Positions 17,598-28,083 of a stretch of DNA of 64,000 nucleotides are shown piece after piece (positions within the stretch are counted from its first letter, which is position 1; each line of letters starts with the position of its first letter). The stretch is from Sphingomonas guangdongensis (GTDB taxonomy: Bacteria > Pseudomonadota > Alphaproteobacteria > Sphingomonadales > Sphingomonadaceae): NCBI RefSeq assembly GCF_900199185.1, contig NZ_OBMI01000002.1:62001-126000 (forward strand). The letters are read 5' to 3'. The translations under genes and the position numbers were made by a program. A model generated the notes under the pieces. That model was not told the DNA's origin, made no database searches, and saw only the letters and a list, made by a program, of their open reading frames with translations.

Positions 17598-19676
17598 ATG
17601 AATGATAGCGCTACCATAAATCCGTCTGCTGTTCACGAGGACGGCAGTGCCGACCGGCTGGCGATCGACACGATTCGGACGCTCGCGATGGACGCGGTGC
17701 AGGCCGCAAACTCCGGCCATCCGGGGACGCCGATGGCGCTGGCGCCGGTCGGGCACACGCTGTGGAGCCAGTTCCTCCGCTACGATCCCGCGCACCCAGA
17801 TTGGCCTAACCGCGACCGCTTCGTGCTGTCGGTCGGGCACGCCTCCATGCTTCTCTACGCGCTCATTCACCTGGCCGGGATCGAGGAGATCGACGCCGAC
17901 GGCAACAAGACGGGCAAGCCGTCGCTGAGCCTCGACGACCTGAAGGGCTTCCGTCAGCTCTCCTCCAAGACGCCGGGTCACCCCGAATACCGTCACACCA
18001 CCGGGGTCGAGACGACCACCGGCCCGCTCGGCGCCGGCTGTGGCAATTCGGTCGGGATGGCGATCGCTGAGCGCTGGCTGGCGGCGCACTTCAACCGCGA
18101 TGGCTTCACGCTGTTCGACCACCACGTCTACACGCTGTGCGGCGACGGCGACATGATGGAAGGCGTTGCGTCGGAGGCAGCGAGCCTGGCCGGGCACCTG
18201 AAGCTCGCCAACCTGTGCTGGATCTACGATTCCAACCAGATCTCGATCGAGGGCGGCACCGACCTGGCGTTCGACGAGGACGTGGGCGCGCGCTTCGCAG
18301 CGTACGGCTGGCAGGTGATCCACGTCGCGGACGCGAACGACACGGCTGCAATTGCGGGCGCGCTGGAGCAGTTCCGCGCCACCGCCGACCGGCCGACCCT
18401 GATCATCGTGCGCTCGGTGATCGGCTGGGGCAGCCCCAAGGCGGGATCGGAGAAGGCGCACGGCGAGCCGCTGGGCGCCGATGCGATCCGCGAGACCAAG
18501 CGTGCGTACGGCTGGCCGGAGGATAAGTCGTTCCTGGTCCCGGAGGGTGTGGCCGAGCGCTTCCGCGACGCGATCGCCGGGCGCGGCAGCGCGCTGCGCG
18601 CCGAGTGGGAGGAAACGGTTGTTCGCTACCGCGAGGCGCACCCGGCGCTCGCCGCCGAGCTCGACCTGATGCTGCAAGACCAGCTGCCCGACGGCTGGGA
18701 CGCCGACGTGCCGGTGTTCGAGGCGGATGCGAAGGGCGTCGCCAGCCGCGACTCGGGCGGCAAGGTGCTGAACGCGATTGCATCGAAGGTGCCGTGGCTG
18801 ATCGGCGGCTCAGCCGACCTAGCGCCTTCCACCAAGACGCTCATCAAGGATGGCGGGTCGTTCCAGGCGGGCGACTATGGCGCGCGCAACTTCCACTTCG
18901 GGGTGCGCGAGCACGGCATGGGTGCGGTGGTGAACGGCATGGCGCTATCGCACCTTCGCTCGTACGGCGCGACCTTCCTGGTGTTCGCCGACTATATGCG
19001 CCCGGCGCTGCGGCTGGCCGCGATCATGGAAGTGGGCGCGCTGTTCGTCTTCACGCACGATTCGATCGGCGTGGGCGAGGACGGACCGACCCACCAGCCG
19101 ATCGAGCATCTGGCCAGCCTGCGCGCGATCCCGGGGCTCGACACCGTGCGCCCGGGCGATGCGAACGAAGTCGCGGTCGCGTGGCGGCTGGCGGTGGCCG
19201 ACGCCGATCATCCGACCGCACTGGTGCTGTCGCGCCAGGCGCTGCCGACGCTCGACCGGAGCAAGTACGCATCGGCCGAGGGTGCCGCCAAGGGCGCCTA
19301 TGTGCTCGCGAGCTGCGAGGGGGCGCCCGACGTAATCCTGATCGGGACGGGCTCGGAAGTCGCGCTGGTGGTCGAGGCCTATGAGCGGCTGACGGCCGAG
19401 GGCGTGCGCGCCCGCGTGGTCTCCATGCCGAGCTGGTATCGCTACGAGCTGCAGGGCGACGGCTACAAGGAAGAGGTGCTGCCCAAGGCGTGCCGCGCGC
19501 GCCTCGCCGTCGAGCAGGCCGGCTCGATTGGGTGGGACCGCTACGTGGGCACGGAGGGGCGGACGATCACCATGTCGACGTTCGGCGCCTCAGCCCCCAT
19601 ATCGAAGTTGCAGGACAAGTACGGCTTCACGGTCGACAATGCCGTGAAGGTCGCGCGCGAGATGCTGGAGGCCTGA
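17598..19676 (+). CDS. tkt: Transketolase
   Basis: A 692-aa thiamine-diphosphate enzyme of the non-oxidative pentose phosphate pathway, moving two-carbon ketol units. The N-terminal region has NSGHPGTPMALAPVGH and the ThDP-binding GDGDMMEGVASEA (GDG...N-type motif). The central domain has DSIGVGEDGPTHQPIEHLASLRAIPG, carrying catalytic His residues. The transketolase C-domain follows. The GAGGA ribosome-binding site lies 6 nt before ATG 17598. It is followed 2 bp later by tal, so the two are coupled. Confidence 0.96.
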   Translation: MNDSATINPSAVHEDGSADRLAIDTIRTLAMDAVQAANSGHPGTPMALAPVGHTLWSQFLRYDPAHPDWPNRDRFVLSVGHASMLLYALIHLAGIEEIDADGNKTGKPSLSLDDLKGFRQLSSKTPGHPEYRHTTGVETTTGPLGAGCGNSVGMAIAERWLAAHFNRDGFTLFDHHVYTLCGDGDMMEGVASEAASLAGHLKLANLCWIYDSNQISIEGGTDLAFDEDVGARFAAYGWQVIHVADANDTAAIAGALEQFRATADRPTLIIVRSVIGWGSPKAGSEKAHGEPLGADAIRETKRAYGWPEDKSFLVPEGVAERFRDAIAGRGSALRAEWEETVVRYREAHPALAAELDLMLQDQLPDGWDADVPVFEADAKGVASRDSGGKVLNAIASKVPWLIGGSADLAPSTKTLIKDGGSFQAGDYGARNFHFGVREHGMGAVVNGMALSHLRSYGATFLVFADYMRPALRLAAIMEVGALFVFTHDSIGVGEDGPTHQPIEHLASLRAIPGLDTVRPGDANEVAVAWRLAVADADHPTALVLSRQALPTLDRSKYASAEGAAKGAYVLASCEGAPDVILIGTGSEVALVVEAYERLTAEGVRARVVSMPSWYRYELQGDGYKEEVLPKACRARLAVEQAGSIGWDRYVGTEGRTITMSTFGASAPISKLQDKYGFTVDNAVKVAREMLEA

Positions 19677-19678
19677 TC

Positions 19679-20785
19679 GTGGGACGCTTGAATGACCTTT
19701 CCGCCGCCGGATGCGCGGTGTGGCTCGACTTCGTGGACCGCAAGTTCCTGGAGGCTGGCGGCCTCAAGAAGCTGGTCGAGGAGGACTCGTTGACTGGTGT
19801 CACCTCCAACCCGTCGATCTTCGAGCAGGCGATGGGCCACGGCGACGCCTATGACGATACGCTCGTCGAGTTCGACCGCGACAATGCGGGCGCGGCGACG
19901 ATCGACCGCTACGAGTATCTCGCGTCCAAGGACATCAAGGCAGCGGCCGAAACGCTCGCGCCCGTCTTTGAGCGCACCGGCGGTGCCGACGGCTACGTCT
20001 CCATGGAGGTGTCGCCCTACATCGCCGACGACACCGATGCGACGATCGCCGAGGCGCAGAAGCTCTGGTCGATGATCGACCGGCCGAACCTCATGATCAA
20101 GATCCCGGGTACCGCGGCCGGAGTGCCCGCGATCGCCGCGACGATCGCGGCGGGGATCAACGTCAACGTGACGCTGCTGTTCAGCCAGGAGAGCTACGCC
20201 CGGGTGGCGGAGGCCTATGCGACCGGGCTCGAGGAGCGGGTCCGCCAGGGGCAGCCGATCGACAATCTCGCCTCCGTCGCCAGCTTCTTCATCAGCCGGA
20301 TCGATTCCGCGGTCGACAAGGAGCTCGACGCGATCGGCACGGACGAGGCCAAGGCGATCCGCGGCAAGGTCGCGATCGCCAACGCGAAGCTCGCCTACCA
20401 ATGGTACCTCGATTTCCTTGCATCCGATCGCTGGCAGGCGCTCGCGGCCAAGGGTGCGCGGCCGCAGCGGCTGCTGTGGGCGTCGACCGGCACCAAGGAT
20501 CCCGCCTATCCGGACACGCTCTACGTCGACGAGCTGATCGGGCCGGACACGGTCAACACCATGCCGCCCAAGACCATGGACGCGTTCCGCGAGCGGGGCA
20601 CGGTGGCGGAAACGCTGACCGCCGACGTGGACGGAGCGCGGCACGTGCTCGCCGAGGCGAAGCGGCTTGGCGTCGATCTGGACGCGATCACCGCGCGGCT
20701 GGAGCGGGAGGGCGTCGCTTCTTTCGTCAAGGCGTTCGACGACCTGCTGGGCGCGATCGGAGCCAAGCAGCCCGCGGAAACCTGA
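19679..20785 (+). CDS. tal: Transaldolase
   Basis: A 368-aa enzyme transferring dihydroxyacetone units between sugar phosphates. GVTSNPSIFEQA is the N-terminal family motif. NLMIKIPGTAAGVPAI contains the Schiff-base lysine, and SVASFFISRIDSAVD is the phosphate site. The length matches the longer TalB-like/Tal type of actinobacteria and alphaproteobacteria (about 370 aa). GTG 19679 begins 2 bp after the tkt stop with GGAG upstream. Part of the rpiA-tkt-tal-gnd operon. Confidence 0.94.
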   Translation: MGRLNDLSAAGCAVWLDFVDRKFLEAGGLKKLVEEDSLTGVTSNPSIFEQAMGHGDAYDDTLVEFDRDNAGAATIDRYEYLASKDIKAAAETLAPVFERTGGADGYVSMEVSPYIADDTDATIAEAQKLWSMIDRPNLMIKIPGTAAGVPAIAATIAAGINVNVTLLFSQESYARVAEAYATGLEERVRQGQPIDNLASVASFFISRIDSAVDKELDAIGTDEAKAIRGKVAIANAKLAYQWYLDFLASDRWQALAAKGARPQRLLWASTGTKDPAYPDTLYVDELIGPDTVNTMPPKTMDAFRERGTVAETLTADVDGARHVLAEAKRLGVDLDAITARLEREGVASFVKAFDDLLGAIGAKQPAET

Positions 20786-20878
20786 TCCACATCAGCGACG
20801 TTACGGACGCGACGGGCGGGGGTTGGTGTCACCGCCACTTCCGCTCGGCCGCTCAGGCGGGCAGCTTCGGAGTAGCAG

Positions 20879-21862
20879 ATGAAGATCGGGATGATCGGCC
20901 TTGGCCGGATGGGTGGCAACATCGCGCGCCGGCTGATGCGCGCGGGCCATGAGGTGGTGGCGTTCGATCGCAGCGCCGACGCCGTCGAGGCGCTCACCAG
21001 GGATGGGGCGGACGCCGCGACGTCGCTTGAAGACATGCGCGTGAAGCTTGCGACACCGGCGATATGGTGGGTGATGCTGCCGGCCGGCGAGGCGACGGAG
21101 TCGACCGTCTTCCAGATCGCCGAGGATGCGGCCGAAGGCGAGATCATCATCGACGGCGGCAACAGCTTCTGGAAGGACGACGTCCGCCGCGCGATCGCGC
21201 TGCGCGAGAAGGGCGTGGCCTATGTCGACGTCGGCACCTCGGGCGGCGTTTGGGGGCTGGAGCGCGGCTACTGCATGATGATCGGCGGCGACGACGCGGT
21301 CGTCCGCCACCTCGACCCGATCTTCGACACGCTGGCGCCCGGCACCGGCGACATCGTCCGCACCCCCGGCCGCGTGGCCGAGCGCGCCGATCCGCGGGCC
21401 GAGAAGGGCTACATCCACGCTGGGCCGACCGGCGCGGGGCACTTCGTCAAGATGGTGCACAATGGCATCGAGTACGGGCTGATGCAGGCCTATGCCGAAG
21501 GGTTCGACATCCTGGCCAAGCGCGCGTCCGAGCATCTGGTGCCGGAGGAGCGCTTCGACATCAACCTGACCGACGTGGCCGAGGTCTGGCGGCGCGGGTC
21601 GGTCATCTCCTCCTGGCTGCTCGACCTGACGGCGATCGCGCTCGCCGAGGACGAGAAGCTCGGCCGGTTCTCCGGCCACGTCGCCGATTCTGGCGAGGGC
21701 CAGTGGACGATCGACGCGGCGATGGAGGAGGCCGTGCCGGTGCACGTGCTCAGCTCCGCGCTGTTCGCCCGCTACCGGTCGCGGGTCGACCACACCTTTG
21801 GCGACAAGCTGCTCTCGGCCATGCGCTTCGGCTTCGGCGGGCACACCGAGATCCCGCAGTGA
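20879..21862 (+). CDS. gnd: 6-phosphogluconate dehydrogenase, decarboxylating (short GntZ/YqeC type)
   Basis: A 327-aa enzyme oxidising 6-phosphogluconate to ribulose 5-phosphate. The Rossmann motif is [14 protein letters not shown], the substrate block [18 protein letters not shown], and the catalytic lysine lies in [14 protein letters not shown]. At 327 aa it is the short form, which is usually tetrameric and often NAD+-preferring, not the 470-aa NADP form. It starts 93 bp after tal and shares its last bases (GTGA) with the HAD phosphatase start. It links gluconokinase output to the pentose phosphates made by its operon partners. Confidence 0.92.
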   Translation: MKIGMIGLGRMGGNIARRLMRAGHEVVAFDRSADAVEALTRDGADAATSLEDMRVKLATPAIWWVMLPAGEATESTVFQIAEDAAEGEIIIDGGNSFWKDDVRRAIALREKGVAYVDVGTSGGVWGLERGYCMMIGGDDAVVRHLDPIFDTLAPGTGDIVRTPGRVAERADPRAEKGYIHAGPTGAGHFVKMVHNGIEYGLMQAYAEGFDILAKRASEHLVPEERFDINLTDVAEVWRRGSVISSWLLDLTAIALAEDEKLGRFSGHVADSGEGQWTIDAAMEEAVPVHVLSSALFARYRSRVDHTFGDKLLSAMRFGFGGHTEIPQ

Positions 21863-22671
21863 GTGGCGCAGCGGCCGGCATCCGGCTGCTTGTGTCGGAC
21901 ATCGACGGGACGCTGGTCGACCACGACAAGGCGCTGACCGATGCGACGGTGGCGGCAGTGGCGCGGCTGCGCGCGGCGGGGATCGGCTTCGCGCTGATCA
22001 GCGCCCGGCCGCGCTCGGGCATCGCGCCGCTGGCCGAGCGACTGGCGCTCGACGGGCTGCTCGCCGCTTTTAACGGAGGCACGATCTTCGACGCCGCGGG
22101 CACAGTGCTGGGGCGCCACCTAGTGCCCCACGCAGTCGCGGAGCACGCCCTGACCGTCGGTCGCGCGGCGGGGGCGACGCTGTGGCTGTTCGCCGACGAT
22201 CGCTGGTACGCCTCGAACGGCGATGACCCGCACACGGCACGCGAGCGTCGCTCGACGTTCCAGGAGCCGACTGTCGTCGACGGCTTTGCCGACCTGCTCG
22301 ACCGGGTGGACAAGGTCACGATCGTCTCCGACGACCAGGACCTGCTGGACGGCGTGACCGAGCAACTGCGCGCGGCGCACGGGACGGAGGCGACGATCGC
22401 GCGGTCGCAGCGCTACTATCTCGACATCACGGCGACGGCGGCGAACAAGGGTGCGGGGCTCGCCGCGCTTGCCCGCGCCGCCGGGGTGCCGCTGGAAGCG
22501 GTCGCCGCAATCGGTGACATGGCCAACGACCTGCCGATGCTGACCCGGGCCGCGCTCGCCATCGCGATGGGCCAGGCGCCGGACGAGGTGAAGGCCGCGG
22601 CCGACTGGGTGACGGCGAGCAACGACGAGGACGGCGTGGCCGCGGCGATCGACCGGCTACTCTCGCGATAA
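21859..22671 (+). CDS. Cof-type HAD-IIB sugar phosphatase
   Basis: A 270-aa cytoplasmic phosphatase. Motif I is DIDGTLVD (two catalytic Asp), motif II ISARP, and the C-terminal block [13 protein letters not shown] carries the Mg2+ ligands. The cap is of the C2B type (Cof family), which acts on sugar phosphates or pyridoxal phosphate. GTG 21859 overlaps the gnd stop by 4 bp, so it is the last gene of the pentose phosphate operon. It may remove misformed or excess sugar phosphates, an inference from position. It converges on the FadR gene 7 bp away. Confidence 0.88.
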   Translation: MSGAAAGIRLLVSDIDGTLVDHDKALTDATVAAVARLRAAGIGFALISARPRSGIAPLAERLALDGLLAAFNGGTIFDAAGTVLGRHLVPHAVAEHALTVGRAAGATLWLFADDRWYASNGDDPHTARERRSTFQEPTVVDGFADLLDRVDKVTIVSDDQDLLDGVTEQLRAAHGTEATIARSQRYYLDITATAANKGAGLAALARAAGVPLEAVAAIGDMANDLPMLTRAALAIAMGQAPDEVKAAADWVTASNDEDGVAAAIDRLLSR

Positions 22672-22678
22672 TTCGGCG

Positions 22679-23428
22679 TCACGCCTCCCGCGAGCGGCGG
22701 GTATCCTCCAGCGCGAGCTCGACCAGCGCCCGCATCGCCGCCTCCGCCGCCGCGGCGTCGCCCGCCGCGATCGCGTCGCTCACCCGGGCGTGATCGGGAA
22801 TGGGGTCGCGGGGGAGGGCGCGCAGCCGCTGCTTGTACTGCGTCGTCCACTTCACCGCGGCGCCGATGCTGGCGCTGAGGCTGATCAGCGCGTCGTTGCG
22901 GGTCGCCTGGAGCACGGCGTCGTGGAACGCGCGGTCGGCCGCGCGCCCGGCCTCGGTCGCGAGCGTGTGGCGGCGCATGCGGTGGAGCGCGGCGTGGAGC
23001 GCGGCGACATCCTCGGCGGTGCGCCGGATCGCCGCCAGCCGCGCGGCGGCGGGCTCCACCACCGCGCGCAGCTCGAACAGGTCCTGCGTGAAGCCCGGGT
23101 CGGGCTCACCGGCAAAGGCCCAGGCGAGCACGTCCGGGTCAAGCAGGTTCCAGCGGCTGCGCGGCAGCACGCGTGTGCCCGCCTTGGTCCGGCTCTCGAC
23201 CAGTCCCTTGGCGGCGAGCACCTGAACCGCCTCGCGATACGCACTGCGCGATACCTCGAGGAGGGCGGCGTGCTCTATCTCGCCGGTCAGCCGCTCGCCC
23301 GGGCCGATCGCACCGCCGACGATCGCGATGCCGAGCTGCTGCGCGACCGCGCCGCGCAGGCGGCGTCCGCTGCTCCGTGCCGGCGCTGCGACAAGGTCGA
23401 GTTCGATCGAGCCTTCGCTATCCTCCAT
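22679..23428 (-). CDS. GntR/FadR-family regulator (FCD domain) of the pentose/sugar-acid locus
   Basis: A 249-aa repressor. The winged helix spans about residues 18-85 (GGAIGPGERLTGEIEHAALL, SRSAYREAVQVLAAKGLVESR). The FCD domain follows (DLFELRAVVEPAAARLAA; DRAFHDAVLQATRND). ATG 23428 is used; an in-frame GTG at 23533 would extend it by 35 residues into the promoter region. It is divergent from the AraD1-like gene (start 23551). The 122-bp gap holds TTGTCGGAGTAATACAGAC, whose first 11 bases recur between the dehydratase and transporter genes, making this protein the best candidate to bind both. Confidence 0.86.
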   Translation of the reverse strand: MEDSEGSIELDLVAAPARSSGRRLRGAVAQQLGIAIVGGAIGPGERLTGEIEHAALLEVSRSAYREAVQVLAAKGLVESRTKAGTRVLPRSRWNLLDPDVLAWAFAGEPDPGFTQDLFELRAVVEPAAARLAAIRRTAEDVAALHAALHRMRRHTLATEAGRAADRAFHDAVLQATRNDALISLSASIGAAVKWTTQYKQRLRALPRDPIPDHARVSDAIAAGDAAAAEAAMRALVELALEDTRRSREA

Positions 23429-23501
23429 CGCTAAGCCGACCTTTCCGCGAGCCTGCTTACGCTGGCGGTGGCGCGCTTGGCAAACCGCGGCCTTGCGCGA
23501 A

Positions 23502-23520
23502 TTGTCGGAGTAATACAGAC
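23502..23520 (+). promoter_or_regulatory. Candidate FadR-type operator, copy 1
   Basis: TTGTCGGAGTAATACAGAC lies 31 bp before the AraD1-like start and 73 bp before the divergent regulator start. The first 11 bases are identical to the element at 28084-28102. It has a partial dyad (GTC...GAC ends). It is proposed as the binding site of the adjacent regulator. Confidence 0.5.
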
Positions 23521-23550
23521 GAACCTCCTCCACGACGACAAGGATCGACC

Positions 23551-24540
23551 ATGCTCAGGCTCCTCCAGCACCGTGCGCCCTCCGGTGAGCGCCGGGTGAT
23601 CGCGGTGACCGACGCGGCGACCGGCTTCGTTCGGGGCGCCACCGACACGTTGGGGCTGGCGAGCGAGGCGACGGCGCGTGGGACAACGCTTGCCGAGGTG
23701 GTCGCTGCCGCGGGGCTGGAGGGGAGCGTCGATCCGGCCGAGGAACTCGCCGCCGGGCGGCTGCTCGCGCCGATCGATCATCCGGACACCGCGCACCTGG
23801 CGCTGACCGGTACCGGCCTCACGCATCTCGGCTCCGCGGAAGGGCGCGACAAGATGCACAAGGCGGCCGCCGCGGGCGACACCCTGACCGATTCGATGCG
23901 GATGTTCCTAGAGGGGCTGGAGGGCGGCAAGCCCACGCCCGGCGCGGTCGGGCAGCAGCCCGAGTGGTTCTACAAGGGCGACGGCACCCACGTCGTCGGC
24001 CCGGGCGCGCCGCTCACCATCCCCGCCTTCGCGCAGGACGGCGGGGAGGAACCGGAGCTCGCCGGCGTCTACCTGATCGCGCCCGACGGCACGCCGCGGC
24101 GCATCGGCTTCTGCCTGGCCAACGAATTCAGTGACCATGTGACCGAACGCCACAACTATCTGTGGCTCGCACACTCCAAGCTGCGCCAGGCGGCGCTGGG
24201 CCCGGAGCTGCTGGTCGGCGATCTGCCCGCCGACGTGCGGGGCACGAGCCGCATCCGCCGCGACGGTGCGGTGCTGTGGGAAAAGCCGTTCCTGACCGGC
24301 GAAACGAACATGTCGCACAGCATCGCCAACCTGGAGCACCATCATTTCAAATACGCGCTGTTCCGCCGCGCAGGCGACGTCCACGTCCACTTCTTCGGCA
24401 CCGCCACCTTGTCGTTCAGCGACGGGGTGCGGACGCAGCCGGGCGACAGCTTCGAGATCGAGGCGGCACCGTTCACGCTGCCGCTCCGCAACCCACTGAT
24501 CGCGGCCGAGCCCGAGCCGGTCGCGGTGACGAGCCTGTAG
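23551..24540 (+). CDS. AraD1/GguC-like fumarylacetoacetase-fold protein
   Basis: A 329-aa cytoplasmic protein whose C-terminal half has the FAH fold. It contains the metal-site acidic blocks EEPELAGVYLI and NEFSDH, and EKPFLTGETNMSHSI. AraD1/GguC proteins sit in L-arabinose/galactose sugar-acid loci. By analogy with the FAH-fold XylX of Caulobacter, it may dehydrate or hydrolyse 2-keto-3-deoxy pentonate. The reaction is inferred, not read from motifs. The AAGGA ribosome-binding site lies 6 nt before ATG 23551. It is divergent from the FadR gene and convergent with the GH51 gene. Confidence 0.75.
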   Translation: MLRLLQHRAPSGERRVIAVTDAATGFVRGATDTLGLASEATARGTTLAEVVAAAGLEGSVDPAEELAAGRLLAPIDHPDTAHLALTGTGLTHLGSAEGRDKMHKAAAAGDTLTDSMRMFLEGLEGGKPTPGAVGQQPEWFYKGDGTHVVGPGAPLTIPAFAQDGGEEPELAGVYLIAPDGTPRRIGFCLANEFSDHVTERHNYLWLAHSKLRQAALGPELLVGDLPADVRGTSRIRRDGAVLWEKPFLTGETNMSHSIANLEHHHFKYALFRRAGDVHVHFFGTATLSFSDGVRTQPGDSFEIEAAPFTLPLRNPLIAAEPEPVAVTSL

Positions 24541-24574
24541 CGACCCGTCACCGCGCGCCCGATGCGGCGGAGAG

Positions 24575-26185
24575 TTACTCCGCCACCACCAGCATCGTCA
24601 CCGACTTGCTCGGCAGGCGGACGGTCAGCGCATCGCCACTTGCCTGCGCGCTGATCGGCCGCGGCACGACCGCATCCGGGCGGTCGAAGCTGTTGACCGT
24701 ATTCACCTGCGGCGCGGTGAGGACGGTGCCCGACGCAGCCCGCGCACGGACGCCGGGTACCGCGATGCGGATCGTCGCATCGTGGTTCGGATCGAGGTTG
24801 ACGAGCGATAGCCACAGCTTGCCGTCGCTGCTCCGCGCCGCCACCGCATCGACCCGCGGAAGCACCGTGGTGCCCTGACGATACTCGCCGGCCGCGAACT
24901 GGACCGGAATGAAGGTCGCGTCCTGGAACGGCAGATACATCTTGTGGATGTGGTAGGTGGGGGTCAGCACCATCTTCGCCTCGTCCGTCAGGATCATGGC
25001 CTGAAGGACGTTGACCATCTGCGCGATGTTGGCGCCACGTACCCGATCGGCGTGACGGGCGAAGATGTTGAAGTTGAGCGCGGCGATGATCGCGTCGCGC
25101 AGCGAGTTCTGCTGCTGGAGGAAGCCTTCCGGCGACCCGGGCAGCTTGGCCAGCCACACGCCCCATTCGTCGACGATCAGCGTCACCTTCTTCTCGGGAT
25201 CAAACTTGTCCATGATCGCCGAATGGGTCTTCAGCCGCGCGTCCATCTTTAGCGTCGCGGCGGTCAGGTCAGCATATTCCTTCTCGCCGAAATTGACCGA
25301 GTCGTACGACGGCGGCCATTTGACGACCGTGTAGGAGTGCATCGAGAGGCCCTCGATGTCCCAGCTCCAGTCGCGCCCCTTCCACGCCTTCATCACGCCT
25401 TCGGTGTAGCTGGTGTCGTCGTCGCTCGGGCCGACCGCGACGCGCAGCATGCGGTTGGGATTGACCGCGCCCGGATCAGCGGGATTGTTAAGCGTGACCT
25501 GCGCCGGGTTGTAGTTGCGCGCGAACCGGGCGTAGCGTTTCAGCTCGTCCGCGTAATATTCGGGGCGCATGTTGCCGCCGCAGCCCCAGGTTTCGTTGCC
25601 GATCCCCAGGAACTTGATCCGCCACGGTTCCTTGTGGCCGTTGGCCGCGCGCTCCTGGCCCGCGGTGTTGCGGGTGTCAGCGGTCATGTAGGCGACCCAG
25701 TCGGCCGCTTCCTGGTAGCTGCCCGAGCCGACGTTGATCGACACATAGGCTTCCGTGCCGATCTGCTCCACGAAGTCGAAGAACTCGTGGGTGCCGAACG
25801 CATTGTTCTCGATCGAGCCGCCCCAATTCGAGTTGACCGTGACGCGGCGCTTGGCGGGATCGCCGATGCCGTCGCGCCAGTGATACTCGTCGGCGAAGCA
25901 GCCGCCCGGCCAGCGCACGTTGGGGACGCGGATCGCCTTCAGCGCGGCGACCACGTCGCTTCGGATGCCGCGGACGTTCGGGATCTTGGACTTGGGCCCG
26001 ACCCAGACTCCGCCGTAGATGCCGGTGCCCAGATGCTCGGCGAACTGACCAAAGATGTGCCGGTCGATCTTCGGCCCCGGCCGGTCGGCGCGGATCGTGA
26101 CCGCGATCGGCGCCTGCGCCTGCGCGGCGGCGGAGGGCACGGCGGCGGCCGCCAGCAGCACGGCCGGTGCGATGGTCCTCAACAT
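24575..26185 (-). CDS. Secreted alpha-L-arabinofuranosidase, GH51
   Basis: A 536-aa glycosidase with signal peptide (1-22). The GH51 clan-A barrel shows HIFGQFAEHLG, VRWPGGCFADEYHWRDG, the acid/base glutamate E198 in GIGNETWG and the nucleophile E340 in IVDEWGVW. A beta-sandwich C-terminal domain follows. It removes terminal arabinofuranosyl residues from arabinan or arabinoxylan. The export signal is notable because many GH51 enzymes are cytoplasmic. It starts 22 bp after the dehydratase stop, so the two form one operon. Confidence 0.92.
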   Translation of the reverse strand: MLRTIAPAVLLAAAAVPSAAAQAQAPIAVTIRADRPGPKIDRHIFGQFAEHLGTGIYGGVWVGPKSKIPNVRGIRSDVVAALKAIRVPNVRWPGGCFADEYHWRDGIGDPAKRRVTVNSNWGGSIENNAFGTHEFFDFVEQIGTEAYVSINVGSGSYQEAADWVAYMTADTRNTAGQERAANGHKEPWRIKFLGIGNETWGCGGNMRPEYYADELKRYARFARNYNPAQVTLNNPADPGAVNPNRMLRVAVGPSDDDTSYTEGVMKAWKGRDWSWDIEGLSMHSYTVVKWPPSYDSVNFGEKEYADLTAATLKMDARLKTHSAIMDKFDPEKKVTLIVDEWGVWLAKLPGSPEGFLQQQNSLRDAIIAALNFNIFARHADRVRGANIAQMVNVLQAMILTDEAKMVLTPTYHIHKMYLPFQDATFIPVQFAAGEYRQGTTVLPRVDAVAARSSDGKLWLSLVNLDPNHDATIRIAVPGVRARAASGTVLTAPQVNTVNSFDRPDAVVPRPISAQASGDALTVRLPSKSVTMLVVAE

Positions 26186-26207
26186 CCTCTTCCCCCTTCT
26201 TCTCTGA

Positions 26208-27998
26208 TCAATGGTTGTCGCGCGGCAGGCCGCGGGTCTGGGCGATGCGCTGATACGCCTCCGCCCCCTCCAGGATCGCGCCGGTTTCCATCTGGCCGAC
26301 CAGGCTGCGCTGGATCTCCTGCCAGGGCGTCTGCGACGCGGGATAGGCATAGCCGCCCGCGGCGGTCAGCGCCGCGCGGCGGCGGGCGAGCTCGTCGTCG
26401 GCGACCAGCATGTCCGCGGTGCCCTCGCGCAGATCGATCCGCACCCGGTCTCCGTTCTGGAGCAGCGCCAGCCCGCCCATCGCCGCGGCCTCCGGAGAGG
26501 CGTTGAGGATCGACGGGCTGCCGCTCGTCCCCGACTGACGCCCGTCGCCCAGGCACGGCAGGCTGTGGACCCCTTGCGCGATCAGCTGCGCGGGCGGGCG
26601 CATGTTCACGACCTCCGCCGCGCCCGGATAGCCGATCGGGCCCGCCCCGCGCATGATCAGCAGCGTGTCGGTGGTAATGCCGAGCGCAGGATCGTCGATC
26701 CGGGCGTGATAGTCCTCTGGCCCGTCGAACACGACCACCGGCCCCTCGAAAGCATCCGGATCGGCCGGGTCGGACAGGTAGCGCTCGCGGAACTCGGGCG
26801 AGATCACGCTGGTTTTCATGATGGCAGAATCGAACAAGTTGCCGCGCAGCACCAGGAAGCCCGCCGCCTCGCGAATCGGCGTGTCGAACGGGCGGATCAC
26901 CCGCTCGTCCTCGATCGCGGCGCTACGGCAATTATCGCCGATCGTTCGGCCGTTGGCCGTCAGCGCCTCTTCGTGGATCAGCCCGCGCCCCATCAGCTGG
27001 TTGACCACCGCCGGCACGCCGCCGGCACGATAATAGTCCTCGCCCAGATACTCGCCGGCGGGCTGGAGGTTGACCAGCAGCGGCACGTCGTGGCCGACCG
27101 CCTGCCAGTCGTCGATCGGCAGCTCCAGTCCCACGTGGCGCGCGATCGCCGCCAGGTGGATGGGGGCGTTGGTCGATCCGCCGATCGCGGTGTTGACCCG
27201 GATCGCGTTGTGGAACGCCGCGCGCGTCAGCAGGTCGGACGGCTTCAGGTCCTCCGCCACCATGTCGACGATCCGCTTGCCGGTGAGATAGGCGACCTCC
27301 TGCCGGTCGCGGTAGGGGGCGGGGATCGCCGCTGACCCGGGCAGCGACATGCCGAGCGCCTCCGCCAGGCTGTTCATCGTGGTCGCCGTGCCCATCGTGT
27401 TGCAGTAGCCGGTCGACGGCGCGGAGGACGCGACCAAGCGGATAAAGGCGTCGCCGTCGATCTCGCCGGCGGCGAGCATCTCGCGCGCCTTCCAAACGAT
27501 GGTGCCCGATCCGGTCCGCTCGCCCTTGTGCCAGCCGTTCAGCATCGGCCCGACCGACAGGGCAATCGCCGGGATGTTCACGGTCGCCGCCGCCATCAGG
27601 CAGGCGGGCGTCGTTTTGTCGCACCCGATCGTCAGCACGACGCCGTCAAGCGGATAGCCGTAGAGCACTTCCACCAGCGCCAGATAGGCGAGGTTGCGGT
27701 CGAGCCCGGCCGTCGGCCGCTTGCCCGTCTCCTGGATCGGGTGGACCGGGAACTCGATCGCGATCCCGCCCGCCTCGCGGATGCCCTCGCGCACGCGCTC
27801 CGCCAGCACCAGGTGGTGGCGGTTGCACGGGCTCAGATCCGATCCGGTCTGCGCGATGCCGATGATCGGCTTGCCCGAGCGCAGCTCCTCCAGGCTGAGG
27901 CCGAAGTTGAGGTAGCGCTCCAGATACAGCGCGGTCATGTCGATGTTGTCGGGATTGTCGAACCAGGCGCGGGAGCGTAGCGGCGGTGTGTCGGTCAT
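26208..27998 (-). CDS. IlvD/Edd-family sugar-acid dehydratase (L-arabinonate/D-xylonate dehydratase type)
   Basis: A 596-aa iron-sulfur dehydratase. The cluster and metal cysteines appear in [30 protein letters not shown] and GYCNTMGTA. The end carries [16 protein letters not shown] and [17 protein letters not shown]. Its start ([19 protein letters not shown]) closely resembles Caulobacter XylD (xylonate dehydratase) as I recall it. With GH51 and GH43 neighbours, L-arabinonate or D-xylonate is the likely substrate, giving a 2-keto-3-deoxy-pentonate. ATG 27998 is used; an upstream in-frame start would add 11 residues. It is divergent from the transporter gene. Confidence 0.86.
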   Translation of the reverse strand: MTDTPPLRSRAWFDNPDNIDMTALYLERYLNFGLSLEELRSGKPIIGIAQTGSDLSPCNRHHLVLAERVREGIREAGGIAIEFPVHPIQETGKRPTAGLDRNLAYLALVEVLYGYPLDGVVLTIGCDKTTPACLMAAATVNIPAIALSVGPMLNGWHKGERTGSGTIVWKAREMLAAGEIDGDAFIRLVASSAPSTGYCNTMGTATTMNSLAEALGMSLPGSAAIPAPYRDRQEVAYLTGKRIVDMVAEDLKPSDLLTRAAFHNAIRVNTAIGGSTNAPIHLAAIARHVGLELPIDDWQAVGHDVPLLVNLQPAGEYLGEDYYRAGGVPAVVNQLMGRGLIHEEALTANGRTIGDNCRSAAIEDERVIRPFDTPIREAAGFLVLRGNLFDSAIMKTSVISPEFRERYLSDPADPDAFEGPVVVFDGPEDYHARIDDPALGITTDTLLIMRGAGPIGYPGAAEVVNMRPPAQLIAQGVHSLPCLGDGRQSGTSGSPSILNASPEAAAMGGLALLQNGDRVRIDLREGTADMLVADDELARRRAALTAAGGYAYPASQTPWQEIQRSLVGQMETGAILEGAEAYQRIAQTRGLPRDNH

Positions 27999-28083
27999 GG
28001 CGGGCCTGTGGTGCGGAGGCGGGAAGGTCACCTGGCCCGCGCGCGGGTCCGGGCCCGTCGCCGGAGGATTGACGGTCTTTGCC